This document shows, piece after piece, positions 18,329 through 28,101 of a DNA stretch of 64,000 nt (position 1 is its first letter; each line of letters opens with the position of its first letter). The notes under the pieces were generated by a model. It had not been told where the DNA came from and ran no database searches. It saw nothing but the letters and a program-made list of their open reading frames with translations. The DNA lies in contig NZ_JBNPVX010000012.1 of assembly GCF_050434145.1 (NCBI RefSeq), forward strand, positions 1-64,000. Direction: 5' to 3'. This DNA is from JAISST01 sp050434145 (lineage in GTDB: Bacteria; Fusobacteriota; Fusobacteriia; Fusobacteriales; Fusobacteriaceae). The translations under genes were made by a program, and so were the position numbers.

Positions 18329-19399
18329 TTGGATAAAAGAGTGACTTTAAAGGATATATCGAAAGCATCAGGATATTCTCTAACTTCTATTCATAGAGCT
18401 ATCAATAATAAAGAGGGAATTAGTGATGATGTCCGAGTAAAAATATTAGAAATTGCTAATAATATGGGTTATGAAGTAAATTATTTGGCTTCTTCGCTCA
18501 AAAAAAATCCTACTAAAATAGCTTTAGTAATGGCTAGCCCAGCTTCATCAGGTGGATACTATGCACACATTCTCAAAGGTTGTAATGATATGATAGAGGA
18601 TGTAGCTGCTTTTAATTGTCAATTGGTCCAATACTTTAGTGATATGGAGGGAAATTCTGAAGAGAATCAACTTGCTGTCTTAGATTTACTCTACACTAAA
18701 GAAGGTGATCAATTGGATGGATTAATAATAGTTCCAGTAAAAAATACTAATACGATAAAAAATTCTTTGGAAAGATTTATTGCAAAAGGAATTTCAGTGC
18801 TTTTAATTGATAATGAATTTCCAAATATGGATTATTTATGTTGTATTTCTCCTCAAGAACTGATGACAGGGAGATTGGGAGCTGAATTTTTATGTGGAAT
18901 GCAGCCCAAACATGGGACAATTTTGGTAGCTATTGGTGATAGAGAATCACTATCACATGCTTATAACCTAAAGGGATTTTCTGATTATATAAAAGAAAAT
19001 CAATTACCTTATGATATTCTGGAAGTTGAAGATGGGAAAAATATAAAAGAATTTTATGAGAATACAATGAAAATATTGAAGGACCACCCCAATATAGTTG
19101 GTCTGTATTCTGTAAGAGCAAGAAATACCATTCCATTATGTAAGATAGCTTATAAGCTTGGACTTGTAGGTAAATTGAAAATAGTAGGAAGTGACTTGTT
19201 CTTGGAAAGCGCTGAGGCACTGAAAGATGGGTTATTAAATGGAATAATTTATAAGAATCCTTATCAAAAAGGTTTTGTGGGAATGAAAACTATGTTTGAT
19301 TATTTGGTAAAAGGGGAAAGACCAGTATTACTAAAAAAGAAAGTGCAAATATCTGTAATATTGAAAAATAATTTGGAATTTTTTACTGATGTTTTATAA
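18329..19399 (+). CDS. LacI-family transcriptional regulator
   Basis: 356 residues starting at TTG behind GGAGG. Residues about 4-50 are the LacI helix-turn-helix and hinge (VTLKDISKASGYSLTSIHRAI, DDVRVKILEIANNMGYEVN). The rest is a periplasmic-binding-protein-like sugar domain (TKIALVMASP, DGLIIVPV, IVGLYSV). It is the first gene of an operon with a TRAP transporter and an aldose epimerase, so its effector is probably the TRAP substrate or its metabolite. A matching operator lies in its own promoter region. Confidence 0.9.
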   Translation: MDKRVTLKDISKASGYSLTSIHRAINNKEGISDDVRVKILEIANNMGYEVNYLASSLKKNPTKIALVMASPASSGGYYAHILKGCNDMIEDVAAFNCQLVQYFSDMEGNSEENQLAVLDLLYTKEGDQLDGLIIVPVKNTNTIKNSLERFIAKGISVLLIDNEFPNMDYLCCISPQELMTGRLGAEFLCGMQPKHGTILVAIGDRESLSHAYNLKGFSDYIKENQLPYDILEVEDGKNIKEFYENTMKILKDHPNIVGLYSVRARNTIPLCKIAYKLGLVGKLKIVGSDLFLESAEALKDGLLNGIIYKNPYQKGFVGMKTMFDYLVKGERPVLLKKKVQISVILKNNLEFFTDVL

Positions 19400-19466
19400 G
19401 AGTTAATTTCATACAAATTTTTAATTAGCTTTTAATAATATTTTAAAATTCAAGGAGGATGAAGTT

Positions 19467-20435
19467 ATGAAAAAAGGTTTAGTATTAGTATTATTATTAT
19501 TATCATTAACACTTGCAGCTGGAACAATATTTGGTTCTACTTTAAAATTCAAATTGGCAGAAAATCAATCTAAAGGTAATCCTATCACTGAAGGGATGAA
19601 AAAATTTGCGGAATTAGTAAAAGAAAAATCAAAAGGAACTGTAGAAATAGATGTATACACAGATGCTCAATTGGGTGATGAAGCATCTACTATTGAACAA
19701 ATTGAAATGGGAACTCTTGATTTTGCAAGAGTAAATACTTCTGCATTGGCAACAACTGTAGAAGAAGTGGGTGTATTTACATTGCCTTATGTATTTACAA
19801 GTACTGAACACAAATATAAAGTATTAGATGGAAAGGTAGGAGATTCTGTGATGAAATCTTTGGAAAATTATGGTATGGTTGGATTAAAATTCTGGGAAGC
19901 TGGTTCACGTAATTTTTATACTACTAATAAACCAATAACTTCAGTGGCAGATATGAAAGGATTAAAAATCCGTGTACAACAATCTGAAGTAGCAATAAAA
20001 ATGATAGAATTATTAGGTGCAAAGGCTACTCCTATGGCCTATGGTGAAGTTTTCCAAGGATTACAAACTGGAATAGTTGATGGGGCAGAAAATGATTTTG
20101 TAAGTTACTATACTTCTGGACATTATGAAGTAGCAAAGCATTTTACTCTTGATGGTCATATGGCTCCACCTGCAATATTATTGGCTAGCAAAAAAACTTG
20201 GGACAAATTAAATGATGAACAAAAGAAAGCAATCTCTGATGCAGCTGAAGAAGCTGCAGTATGGCAACGTCAAGCTATGCAAGATTTTCAGAATGAATCT
20301 AGAAAAGCTGTAGAAGCTGCAGGATGTAAAGTATATGATGTAAATGTAGCAGAATTTCAGGAAGCAGTAAAATCCATTTATGATATGTATCCACAATATA
20401 AGGATATGTTGGCAGAAATGAAAACTATGCAATAA
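19467..20435 (+). CDS. dctP: TRAP transporter solute-binding protein (system 1)
   Basis: 322 residues with a signal peptide (KKGLVLVLLLLSLTLAAGT). DctP-family periplasmic receptor that delivers a carboxylated substrate to the Q/M membrane subunits. Signatures are KFAELVKEKSKGTVEIDVY, the carboxylate-binding arginine in MKGLKIRVQQSE, and GEVFQGLQTGIVDGAEND. AGGAGG precedes the ATG. The genes for Q, M and an aldose epimerase follow directly; with a LacI regulator the substrate is probably a sugar acid (inference). Confidence 0.92.
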   Translation: MKKGLVLVLLLLSLTLAAGTIFGSTLKFKLAENQSKGNPITEGMKKFAELVKEKSKGTVEIDVYTDAQLGDEASTIEQIEMGTLDFARVNTSALATTVEEVGVFTLPYVFTSTEHKYKVLDGKVGDSVMKSLENYGMVGLKFWEAGSRNFYTTNKPITSVADMKGLKIRVQQSEVAIKMIELLGAKATPMAYGEVFQGLQTGIVDGAENDFVSYYTSGHYEVAKHFTLDGHMAPPAILLASKKTWDKLNDEQKKAISDAAEEAAVWQRQAMQDFQNESRKAVEAAGCKVYDVNVAEFQEAVKSIYDMYPQYKDMLAEMKTMQ

Positions 20436-20457
20436 GATATTTGATAAGGAGACCAAA

Positions 20458-20964
20458 ATGAAGGGCATAAAAAAAGTTGTAGATTGGATAGTGTCAATAG
20501 AAAAAAAAGTTTGCGTAACCTTGCTTGTAATTATGGTGATAGTGAATTTTGCACAAGTGATTTTTAGATATGTGTTTAATCGACCTTTCGGATGGTCTGA
20601 GGAAATAATACTAACATTATTAATATGGTTTGGTTTTATATGCATGTCTATAGATATTGCAAATGATTCTCATGTTGCTATTACTGGTATATATGAAAAA
20701 TTTGCTAGTGGTATGAAAAAATTTGCTGATATGGCTCGTCATGGGCTACTTGCAATATTCTTTGGTCTTATGGCAAAATATGGGTATCAATTTCTGATGG
20801 TATCAATGAGAAAAAAAATGCCTGCTTCTCGGATATCACAAGGTTGGCAATCGGCACCATTGCTTATTGGCGGAGTAATAATGAGTTTATTTTGTATTAT
20901 AAATTTAATAAGTGTTTTGATAAAAGAAGAAGATCAAAAAGAAATTGGGGAGGAAAGGCAATGA
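20458..20964 (+). CDS. dctQ: TRAP transporter small permease (system 1)
   Basis: 168 residues with four hydrophobic helices, the DctQ pattern. It includes the family motif region (FRYVFNRPFGWSEEIILTLLIWFGFI) in helix 2. It begins 22 nt after dctP with AAGGAG, and its stop overlaps the start of dctM (ATGA), typical of the translationally coupled Q-M pair. Confidence 0.9.
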   Translation: MKGIKKVVDWIVSIEKKVCVTLLVIMVIVNFAQVIFRYVFNRPFGWSEEIILTLLIWFGFICMSIDIANDSHVAITGIYEKFASGMKKFADMARHGLLAIFFGLMAKYGYQFLMVSMRKKMPASRISQGWQSAPLLIGGVIMSLFCIINLISVLIKEEDQKEIGEERQ

Positions 20965-22259
20965 CACCAGAAACTATTGGAATTTTGATGCTATTTGGTT
21001 TGTTAATATTCTTTATGATGATACGAATTCCTATTGCTTTTTCTCTAGGATTATCAGCAGTATTGACAGCTACCTATTTGAGTATACCATATTTTAATTT
21101 ATATCAAAGAATGGCAGTTGGGCTTAAGAGTTTTACATTTATGTCTGTACCTTTTTTTATTATCATGGCTCAGATAATGACTGATGGACAAATAACAGAG
21201 AGATTAATGAAGTTATGTAATATTATAGTGGGTAGGATAAGAGGTGGTACTGCAATAGTAAATGTCTTAGTAAGTATGTTGTTTGGTGGAATATCTGGTT
21301 CTTCTTCTGCTGATGTATCTTCAATAGGTGCAATGATCATACCAGCAATGGTGGATGAAGGTTATGACCCCGGATATAGTGTGGCAGTTACTGTAACATC
21401 ATCTGTACAAGGAGTTATTATACCACCTAGTCAAAATATGATATATTATGCAGTAGCTGCATCCAGTGGATTGTCCATTAGCAGACTTTTTATTACTGGA
21501 TATATACCTGGAATATTACTTGGTATAAGTCTGATGATACCCACTGTAGTGATTGCATACAAGAGAAAATATCCTGTAAGTGAAAAGAAGTCTTTCAAAG
21601 AAAATATGAAGGTAATCAGAGAGGCAATTTTAGGGCTAGGAGCTATAATCGTAATAATTGGTGGAATAGTCAAAGGAATATGTTCGGCTACTGAAGCTGC
21701 AGGAATTGCAGCAGTATATGCATTATTTATTACAGTATGTATATATAGAAATATGACTATTAAAAAATTTATTACTGGAATAGTAGGATGTCTTCAATCA
21801 CTTGCAACAGTAATGGCAATTATAGCTACTTCCAGTGCATTTAGTTATGTATTATCATATCTAAAGGTTCCTCAAAAGTTAACTACTTTACTTATTTCTT
21901 TAACTGATAATAGATCTATGTTGATGCTTTTGATAATTTTATTGCTTTTAATATTAGGTTGTTTTATGGATATGGGAATATTAATAATATTACTTACACC
22001 AATACTTTATCCAGTGGCAACAAACATAGGTTATGATCCTTATCATTTTGGAATAATACTGATACTTGGTTTGGGAATAGGCTTGTGTACCCCACCTGTG
22101 GGAACATCGTTATTTCTGGGGTGTACAATTGCTAAGATGCCAATTGAAAAAGCAATCAGAGATTTTTTACCTTTTTATTTCTCAATGTTGTTTTTACTTT
22201 TAATATTAACTTTCTTTCCAATATTGTCTACTTGGTTACCAAATTTGTTGCAGGTATAA
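20961..22259 (+). CDS. dctM: TRAP transporter large permease (system 1)
   Basis: 432 residues from ATG 20,961 (AGGAAAGG upstream, overlapping the dctQ stop); an in-frame start 117 bases earlier lies inside dctQ and is rejected. DctM family with about 12 helices; visible signatures are MRIPIAFSLGLSA, SMLFGGISGSSSADVSSIG, VIIPPSQNMIYYA and GLCTPPVGTSLFLG. It uses an ion gradient to move the substrate presented by DctP. Confidence 0.92.
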   Translation: MTPETIGILMLFGLLIFFMMIRIPIAFSLGLSAVLTATYLSIPYFNLYQRMAVGLKSFTFMSVPFFIIMAQIMTDGQITERLMKLCNIIVGRIRGGTAIVNVLVSMLFGGISGSSSADVSSIGAMIIPAMVDEGYDPGYSVAVTVTSSVQGVIIPPSQNMIYYAVAASSGLSISRLFITGYIPGILLGISLMIPTVVIAYKRKYPVSEKKSFKENMKVIREAILGLGAIIVIIGGIVKGICSATEAAGIAAVYALFITVCIYRNMTIKKFITGIVGCLQSLATVMAIIATSSAFSYVLSYLKVPQKLTTLLISLTDNRSMLMLLIILLLLILGCFMDMGILIILLTPILYPVATNIGYDPYHFGIILILGLGIGLCTPPVGTSLFLGCTIAKMPIEKAIRDFLPFYFSMLFLLLILTFFPILSTWLPNLLQV

Positions 22260-22262
22260 CCT

Positions 22263-23072
22263 ATGATAAAATTAAATAATGGAAGAATTTTATTAGAAAT
22301 TCTTCCAGAAAAGGGCGGGACAATAAGTTCATTGAAGTATTTTGGAGAGGAAATATTATACTGTAATTTAGAAAATATGCTCTCTAAAGAGAGACCAAGA
22401 AGTGGAATACCAATATTATTCCCTTGTTGTGGAAGAGTCACTGATAATAAAGTAGTATTTGACCATAAAGAATACTCGATGCCCATGCATGGTTTTGGCC
22501 ATTTATTACCATGGAAAGTAGTGGAGAAAAATTTTGACAATAGTGTAACACTGGAATTAATCAGTTCTGATGAAACAAAGCAATATTATCCTTATGATTT
22601 TGTTGCTAATATTTCTCATAAATTACTAAAAAATTCTCTAAAAATAGAGTTTGTAGTTAAAAACATAGGTAATAATATAATGCCATTTGTACTCGGATTT
22701 CATCCATATTTTATTATGGAGCAAGTGGATGATGTCAAAATATTTATAGATGGCTGTGATTTTATTGATTACAATAGTGGAGAGAGAATTTATTATGCCA
22801 AACCTATAGTGTTTCATGGAGATAATGAAATAACTTATATTTATGAAAGACCAAGTGCTCCTATTGTAATAAAAAATGAAAAATTAGGCTATAAAATAAT
22901 TATGAAGAGTGATGAATATTTTTCTAAAGTTGTTCTTTGGAAGGGAATTAACTCAAAATTTGTCTGCGTAGAGCCATGGGGGGCTATGCCAAATGCATTA
23001 AACACTGGAGATGGTAAATATTTATTGCCAGAAGAAACTTTTGAGTGTTGTATTATTATTGAGATAGTTTAA
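22263..23072 (+). CDS. Aldose 1-epimerase family protein
   Basis: 269 residues of the galactose-mutarotase fold. These enzymes interconvert sugar anomers, or glucose-6-phosphate anomers in the YeaD branch. Catalytic-type residues are visible at MHGFGHLLPW, GFHPYF (His) and VCVEPWGAMPNA (Glu). It starts 3 nt after dctM and closes the LacI-TRAP1 operon before a strong terminator, suggesting it processes the imported sugar. Confidence 0.85.
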   Translation: MIKLNNGRILLEILPEKGGTISSLKYFGEEILYCNLENMLSKERPRSGIPILFPCCGRVTDNKVVFDHKEYSMPMHGFGHLLPWKVVEKNFDNSVTLELISSDETKQYYPYDFVANISHKLLKNSLKIEFVVKNIGNNIMPFVLGFHPYFIMEQVDDVKIFIDGCDFIDYNSGERIYYAKPIVFHGDNEITYIYERPSAPIVIKNEKLGYKIIMKSDEYFSKVVLWKGINSKFVCVEPWGAMPNALNTGDGKYLLPEETFECCIIIEIV

Positions 23073-23090
23073 CTTTTATCTATAAATATT

Positions 23091-23119
23091 AAAATGCAGC
23101 ATGTGATGTGCTGCATTTT
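23091..23119. terminator. Hairpin terminator after the LacI-TRAP1 operon
   Basis: Perfect 11-bp stem AAAATGCAGCA/TGCTGCATTTT with a 7-nt loop and following T's, between convergent genes and so usable from both sides. Confidence 0.85.
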
Positions 23120-23139
23120 TGATTTTATTAAATTGGAGT

Positions 23140-24081
23140 TTATTTAGATTTTTCAATACTTTCCACATATTCATAAAGTCTTTTTTCTAAGAAATAAGGA
23201 TAATTGTTAAACTGAGAAAATCCTATATGAGCCCCATATTTTGGTGTTTCTAGCAGAATATTAGAATTCTTCTTTGCTTCGTTATATGGATAGCATTCTG
23301 GTGCCATGATCGGATCATCCAATGGGGTAAGTATGAGAGTTTTGATTTTTATGTTAGGAATGAATTGTTTGGAGCTATTCTGAATATAATAATCTGTAGA
23401 GTCTTTGTAGCCAAATAATGGAGCAGTTACTAAGTCATCAAATTCAGTGATTTTTTTGATTCTATTAATCTTACTTTTATCAAATAAGTCAGGGTAAAAT
23501 TTTGCTTTTTTGATAGCTTTTTTCTTAAGTTTTCTAGTGAAAAAAGTTCGATAAATAAAGTTATTTGATTTGTTTAACTTTATAGAATTAGCATATAAAT
23601 CACAAGGAGGTGATACAGCAATTCCACATAAAAGATTTTTGGGATAATTGTCTCTCTCACCTAAATATTTGAGGATAAGGTTGGCTCCAAGACTATATCC
23701 TACAATTACGACTTCTTTATAATCTTTTGCTTTTTCTAAGACTAGCTCAAGATCAGATGTATATCCAGAATGATAAAAAGATGGTTTCTTATTAAGCTCA
23801 CCACTACAACTCCTAAAATTCATTGCTAGAGCATCCCATCCATGTTCAACAAAATATTTAGCAGTAGCTTGAATATACTTACTGCTGGAACTTCCTTCAA
23901 GACCATGACAAAGAACAATGACTTTATTGCTATGATTTTTTAACCAATCAATATCAATAAAATCATCATCAGGTGTAATGAGTCGTTCTCTAGTAAAATG
24001 AACTTTAATTTTCCTGAAAAGAGTAGGAAAACATGTATTAATATGAGCAAATTTAAATAAAAAAGATGGTTTATAGTCCAT
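23140..24081 (-). CDS. YheT-type alpha/beta hydrolase
   Basis: 313 residues of the alpha/beta-hydrolase fold, YheT/ABHD group. Visible parts are the oxyanion region VLCHGLEGSSSSKYI, the nucleophile elbow GYSLGAN, the acid in TPLDDPIMAPE and the catalytic His in GAHIGF. Members are putative lipid or ester hydrolases of unclear substrate. It lies 31 nt downstream of the DUF401 transporter gene on the same strand, probably in one transcript. Confidence 0.85.
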   Translation of the reverse strand: MDYKPSFLFKFAHINTCFPTLFRKIKVHFTRERLITPDDDFIDIDWLKNHSNKVIVLCHGLEGSSSSKYIQATAKYFVEHGWDALAMNFRSCSGELNKKPSFYHSGYTSDLELVLEKAKDYKEVVIVGYSLGANLILKYLGERDNYPKNLLCGIAVSPPCDLYANSIKLNKSNNFIYRTFFTRKLKKKAIKKAKFYPDLFDKSKINRIKKITEFDDLVTAPLFGYKDSTDYYIQNSSKQFIPNIKIKTLILTPLDDPIMAPECYPYNEAKKNSNILLETPKYGAHIGFSQFNNYPYFLEKRLYEYVESIEKSK

Positions 24082-24112
24082 TTGAACTCCTTAAAATTAT
24101 ATACGAATTAGA

Positions 24113-25318
24113 TTATATTATAAGACTTAGTCCCCAGTAATATATGAAAACTATAATAGAAAAAATAAATACTATTGGTAGAGTTTTCTTAACTAAATCT
24201 ATGAAGGATATTTCAAAATCTTCAGTAACAATAGCCAAACAAATGTGGGTTGGTGAAATTTGCATTGCAATATATGAAATAGACATAAACAATATTAGGA
24301 GTGGAACTCCACCATTGGGGATAGTAAGAAATGCCAAAGGAATTACAAGTCCTATAATAGCCTGTGATCCTGCAACGATTGTGCCAATAAAGAAAATTAG
24401 TGCAAATATCATTACTGGTGGTATGGGTAATTTAGCAAAATATTCAGGTAGTCTACCTATAACACCACTATGAGAAATAATTTCTTTGAAAACCATAATA
24501 AGAACAGTATTAGCAATTAACTTTGTTTCAAAGGCAGATTTAATCATTGGAATTAACTCATCTATAGAAAATTTATTTATAAAAATAGAAAGTAAGATAA
24601 TTGGTATAACAGCCATAAATACTGGAATTTTGAAAGATAAAATTATAATAATTACTGAAGCTATTGGCCAAAGACTAATAATAAGGTTAATTATTTCATT
24701 TTTTCTTTTTGCTTTATTTGGCTTTGTATTAGAAAGAGGAATTTTTTTGATGTAAAATATATATCCCAACATGAATAAAGCAAATATTAATGGAAGCATG
24801 CCTAAGACAAACCACCTCATGTCTACACCAGATAAATCAAGTGCAAGTATAATAGAAGAGTAGGTAGGCAAAAAACATTCAGAAATATGCCTATAATAGC
24901 TAGTAGTAAAAGCTTGTTCAGTTGAATCAAGACTGTTCTTAGCAGCATTTTTTACGATAGGGGCTGCTATTAGCACTGCACCAGCAGATGGTAACAAACC
25001 AATGATAAATGGAGCTATCATAGCATTAATTCGTTTACTATTAAATAAATTATCTAGAGATTTTTCTGCTAATAATAGATGTCCACGGTTTTCTAGCATT
25101 CGTTGAATATAGGTGATAGAGTAAAAAGCGAGTACTAGATAAATAGTTTCCTTACTAGTGGCAGATTTTGTAGCTAGAGCAAGACTTTTAGTTATTGGGA
25201 TTTTGTATAAAATAATAGTAATGATTATTCCTGCTAGGATAGATATAAAAAGTGGTTTTTTCAATTTTATGAAAAAAATTATTCCAATAAAAATTATTAT
25301 TAGCTTGATAATATCCAT
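24113..25318 (-). CDS. DUF401-family integral membrane protein
   Basis: 401 residues from ATG 25,318, chosen for AAGGAG; an ATG 48 bases earlier has no site. About ten to eleven helices in two similar halves; family landmarks include GLLPSAGAVLIAAPIVKNAA and SQAIIGLVIPLAFLTIP, with SPTHICLAIVTEDF near the end. This layout resembles ion-transporter superfamily (DcuC/GntP-like) permeases, so it is probably a secondary transporter for an organic acid. Substrate unknown. Confidence 0.8.
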   Translation of the reverse strand: MDIIKLIIIFIGIIFFIKLKKPLFISILAGIIITIILYKIPITKSLALATKSATSKETIYLVLAFYSITYIQRMLENRGHLLLAEKSLDNLFNSKRINAMIAPFIIGLLPSAGAVLIAAPIVKNAAKNSLDSTEQAFTTSYYRHISECFLPTYSSIILALDLSGVDMRWFVLGMLPLIFALFMLGYIFYIKKIPLSNTKPNKAKRKNEIINLIISLWPIASVIIIILSFKIPVFMAVIPIILLSIFINKFSIDELIPMIKSAFETKLIANTVLIMVFKEIISHSGVIGRLPEYFAKLPIPPVMIFALIFFIGTIVAGSQAIIGLVIPLAFLTIPNGGVPLLILFMSISYIAMQISPTHICLAIVTEDFEISFIDLVKKTLPIVFIFSIIVFIYYWGLSLII

Positions 25319-25520
25319 ATTATCTCCTTTTGATTTTATATTAATTAGTGTTAAGTAATGCAACACTTGGCTGCTGCAAGAAAAAAATGGTTATAATAAT
25401 TGTTTTTAATAGAGTATTACAAACCTACTAAATACAAAAATATTATATTTATTGTGGAATATTTCCTATAGATGTGCTAATATATCAATACTACTAGTAA
25501 TTAGAAAGTTACGAAGCATA

Positions 25521-25598
25521 GCAAGTCTGGAGGAAAAGAAAAATTAAAAAATAATAAAAGTATGAATTTTGCAAGTAAAAAATAGTTTAGCAACAACC
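25521..25598 (+). repeat. Leader element, copy C (upstream of 25,631)
   Basis: Contains AGTCTGGAGGAAAAG, AAAATTAAAAAATAATAAAAG, GAATTTTGCAAG and AAAAAATAGTTTAGCAACAACC, ending 32 nt before the TTG start of the small membrane protein. The bases just before it (GAAGCATAGCA) also match copy B. Its strand is the same as the downstream gene. Confidence 0.75.
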
Positions 25599-25630
25599 TA
25601 AAGTTAACAGTAAAAGTAAGGAGGATTATT

Positions 25631-26122
25631 TTGAAGAAATTTGATTTATATGTGTTTATAATTGTAGTTTTAGTAGGTATTTTTGAATTTTTATTAGGAA
25701 TTTATATAGCAATATCAGGTAAAAATATAAAAAATGCAGAAATGATTATTTTAGTAGTTCTTAATGCATTAGTATTAATTTATTGGTTTAGAGACAAAAA
25801 ATATACATTTGGTTATTATTTTTTAAGTAATGTATGTGCAAATATTCCAATGGTATTTTTGAGTAAAATATATCTTAATTCTATATTAAAAACTACAAGT
25901 TTTATATATAACATAGTGATTACAATTTTGTTCATCATTGTTCATGCATTAGTGCGTTCATTTTCATATCAATATTTTAAAAACAATTCTCATGTAGAAT
26001 ATGATAGTAAATATAGAATTAGTCCAGAGAAGACTCCTAAAATAAACTTGGATAACTATGGTGATGATGATTATGAGGAAATTGAAGTAGTTGATGATGA
26101 AATTGATGATACTAATAAATAA
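25631..26122 (+). CDS. Small membrane protein with acidic tail
   Basis: 163 residues starting at TTG behind AAGGAGG. Four hydrophobic segments occupy residues 5-115. The last 45 residues are hydrophilic and end in DDDYEEIEVVDDEIDDTNK, a tail like that of the 15,071-15,676 membrane protein although the membrane parts differ. The stop codon lies in an AATA/AATG tetranucleotide tract. Function not recognised. Confidence 0.65.
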   Translation: MKKFDLYVFIIVVLVGIFEFLLGIYIAISGKNIKNAEMIILVVLNALVLIYWFRDKKYTFGYYFLSNVCANIPMVFLSKIYLNSILKTTSFIYNIVITILFIIVHALVRSFSYQYFKNNSHVEYDSKYRISPEKTPKINLDNYGDDDYEEIEVVDDEIDDTNK

Positions 26123-26160
26123 ATAAATAAATAAATAAATGAATAAATGAATAAATGAAT
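26114..26160. repeat. Tetranucleotide (AAAT/GAAT) microsatellite
   Basis: About 11 tandem 4-base units (AAAT then AATG variants) begin at the last codons of the 163-aa gene. Slippage here would alter its C-terminus only slightly. A similar tract occurs at 36,285-36,332. Confidence 0.85.
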
Positions 26161-26285
26161 CAAATATTTTATAAAATAATTTTAAAATACAACTTTATCA
26201 AACACCATTTATTCTTTTAGTTTTGGATCTAAGAAAAAGTCACTATTCATACAAAGTATACTATGTATAAAGAGATGAGTCAATA

Positions 26286-26324
26286 AAAAAAGTTATTGAA
26301 GAATAAATAAACAATAACTTTTTT
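26286..26324. terminator. Terminator of the pyrB-pyrK-pyrD side
   Basis: Arms AAAAAAGTTATTG and CAATAACTTTTTT with a 13-nt loop, just after the pyrD stop; symmetrical, so it may also end transcripts from the left. Confidence 0.8.
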
Positions 26325-26334
26325 CTTACATATT

Positions 26335-27249
26335 TTAATGTGCTGCTCCAATTAAATCAGTAATATTATTAATATTATTTTCAATACAATATTTTTCCAA
26401 TCCTGTGATGACTTCTACAGGTAACATAGGATTACTAAATATTCCAGTACCAATAGACACCATACGAGCACCAGCTAGGATAAATTCTAGAGCATCTTCC
26501 CATGAATTAATACCCCCCATTCCAACAATAGGAATTTTTACATTTTTATATACCTGATAAACCATTCTAAGGGCTACAGGTTTCACTGCTGGTCCTGATA
26601 AGCCACCAAAAGTGTTACCCAACAAAGGTTTTCTATGTTTTATGTCAATTGACATGCCAAGTAATGTATTAATAAGTGATATTGCATCAGCACCATTATC
26701 TTCTACTATTTTGGCTATTTTTACAATATCTGTTACATTTGGAGATAATTTTACAATAAGAGGTTTGTTGGTAACAGCTCTTACTTTTTTTGTTACCTCG
26801 CCTGCAACATCTGGGTTAGCACCAAAAGCCATACCACCATCTTTTACATTTGGACAAGAGATATTTAACTCAATTAATTCCAATTCAGGTATTTTATCTA
26901 CAATTTTTGTAATCTCTACATAATCATCTATTGTGCTTCCGTTGATATTGATTATTAGAGGAGCTGTAATATTATTTTCTTTTAATTCCTTCAATGTAAC
27001 ATTTCTAACATATTCAATACCAGGATTCTCTAATCCTACACAATTTAGCATGCCACCAGGTGTTTCTGCTATACGGATACCATAGTTACCATCTTTGGGA
27101 TTTAGAGTAGTTCCTTTAAGTCCAACAGCACCAAGTATATTAGGATCAAAATAGTCTTTATATTCAAGTCCAAATCCAAAGCACCCTGAAGATGTAACTA
27201 CTGGATTTTTAAAATTAATATCAAAAATTTTGCAGTTAAGTTTGCTCAT
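26335..27249 (-). CDS. pyrD: Dihydroorotate dehydrogenase, class 1B catalytic subunit
   Basis: 304 residues, the usual size for the class 1B subunit. FMN enzyme oxidising dihydroorotate to orotate in pyrimidine synthesis, passing electrons to NAD through PyrK. It shows NPVVTSSGCFGFG, the catalytic-Cys motif NISCPNVKDGGMAFG, LIVKLSPNVTDI, TFGGLSGPAVKPVAL and VGMGGINSWEDALEFILAGA. The start ATG abuts the pyrK stop codon, so the two subunits are co-translated. Confidence 0.95.
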   Translation of the reverse strand: MSKLNCKIFDINFKNPVVTSSGCFGFGLEYKDYFDPNILGAVGLKGTTLNPKDGNYGIRIAETPGGMLNCVGLENPGIEYVRNVTLKELKENNITAPLIININGSTIDDYVEITKIVDKIPELELIELNISCPNVKDGGMAFGANPDVAGEVTKKVRAVTNKPLIVKLSPNVTDIVKIAKIVEDNGADAISLINTLLGMSIDIKHRKPLLGNTFGGLSGPAVKPVALRMVYQVYKNVKIPIVGMGGINSWEDALEFILAGARMVSIGTGIFSNPMLPVEVITGLEKYCIENNINNITDLIGAAH

Positions 27250-28071
27250 TTATTTATCACCATCCTTAGTTCCGCAAGTACAACCTGTGTTTTCCACATG
27301 GGGAGACACATCTACAATTGCAGTAGCTTGAAATACTGGTCCATCATGACAAACTTTTTTCATACCATTATTTGTTTTGATTGAACATCCTACACAAGCT
27401 TTGACTCCACAAGCCATACGAGCTTCCAATGAAATTTGGCATGGAATATTGTGTTCTAATGCGATTTTACCTATAGCAAGCATCATAGGTTCTGGTCCAC
27501 ATGTAAATATCATATCATATGTATTATTTTCAAGAAGAATTTTGAGTTTATCTACAACATTTCCCTTGATTCCACGACTACCATCATCAGTAGTAACAAA
27601 CGTCTGAATATTTTTAAGGTCAAAATTATTTATGATACTAAGTCCATTTGTATTACGAGCTCCTATGATGAAAGTGACATTATTATTTTGACTTAAATTA
27701 TCTATAAGAAATTTCATAGGTGCTAGCCCCATTCCACCACCAATTACTAAGAGATTTTTACCAGTAATATCAGTATCAAAGCCATTCCCTAGGGGACCTT
27801 GGATATTGATTAGATTACCTTTTTGAAAAGAAGATAAATCTCTGGTGCCACCACCTTTTATTTCATAATAAAATTCAAGGATATTTGTTTCTTTATTAGC
27901 ATAGTGAAGACTTATAGGTCGTCTTAGTGTGAAAATATCATTTTTGCATTTGAGCATGTAAAATTGTCCAGGCTTACAATGTGAGATAGACTCAGTAGAA
28001 ATCAAAGAAAGTAAATAAAAATTTTCACTTACTTTCAAATTGGAAAGAACAATAGTGTTTTCTAAAAGCAT
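27250..28071 (-). CDS. pyrK: Dihydroorotate dehydrogenase electron-transfer subunit
   Basis: 273 residues. Ferredoxin-reductase-like protein with FAD-binding TLRRPISLH, NAD-binding VIGGGMGLAPMKFL and FTCGPEPMM. The [2Fe-2S] cluster motif ACGVKACVGCS with a fourth Cys in VCHDGPVF lies near the C-terminus. It links PyrD to NAD. An extra C-terminal tail (NTGCTCGTKDGDK) with two more Cys is unusual. Its 231-nt leader carries element copy B. TGGAGG precedes the ATG. Confidence 0.95.
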   Translation of the reverse strand: MLLENTIVLSNLKVSENFYLLSLISTESISHCKPGQFYMLKCKNDIFTLRRPISLHYANKETNILEFYYEIKGGGTRDLSSFQKGNLINIQGPLGNGFDTDITGKNLLVIGGGMGLAPMKFLIDNLSQNNNVTFIIGARNTNGLSIINNFDLKNIQTFVTTDDGSRGIKGNVVDKLKILLENNTYDMIFTCGPEPMMLAIGKIALEHNIPCQISLEARMACGVKACVGCSIKTNNGMKKVCHDGPVFQATAIVDVSPHVENTGCTCGTKDGDK

Positions 28072-28101
28072 TTTTCCTCCATGAATATATTTAAAGTTTA
28101 A

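Noticed and set aside
26114..26160. CRISPR-like repeat array
   Set aside because: Units are 4 bases with no spacers; these are microsatellites.
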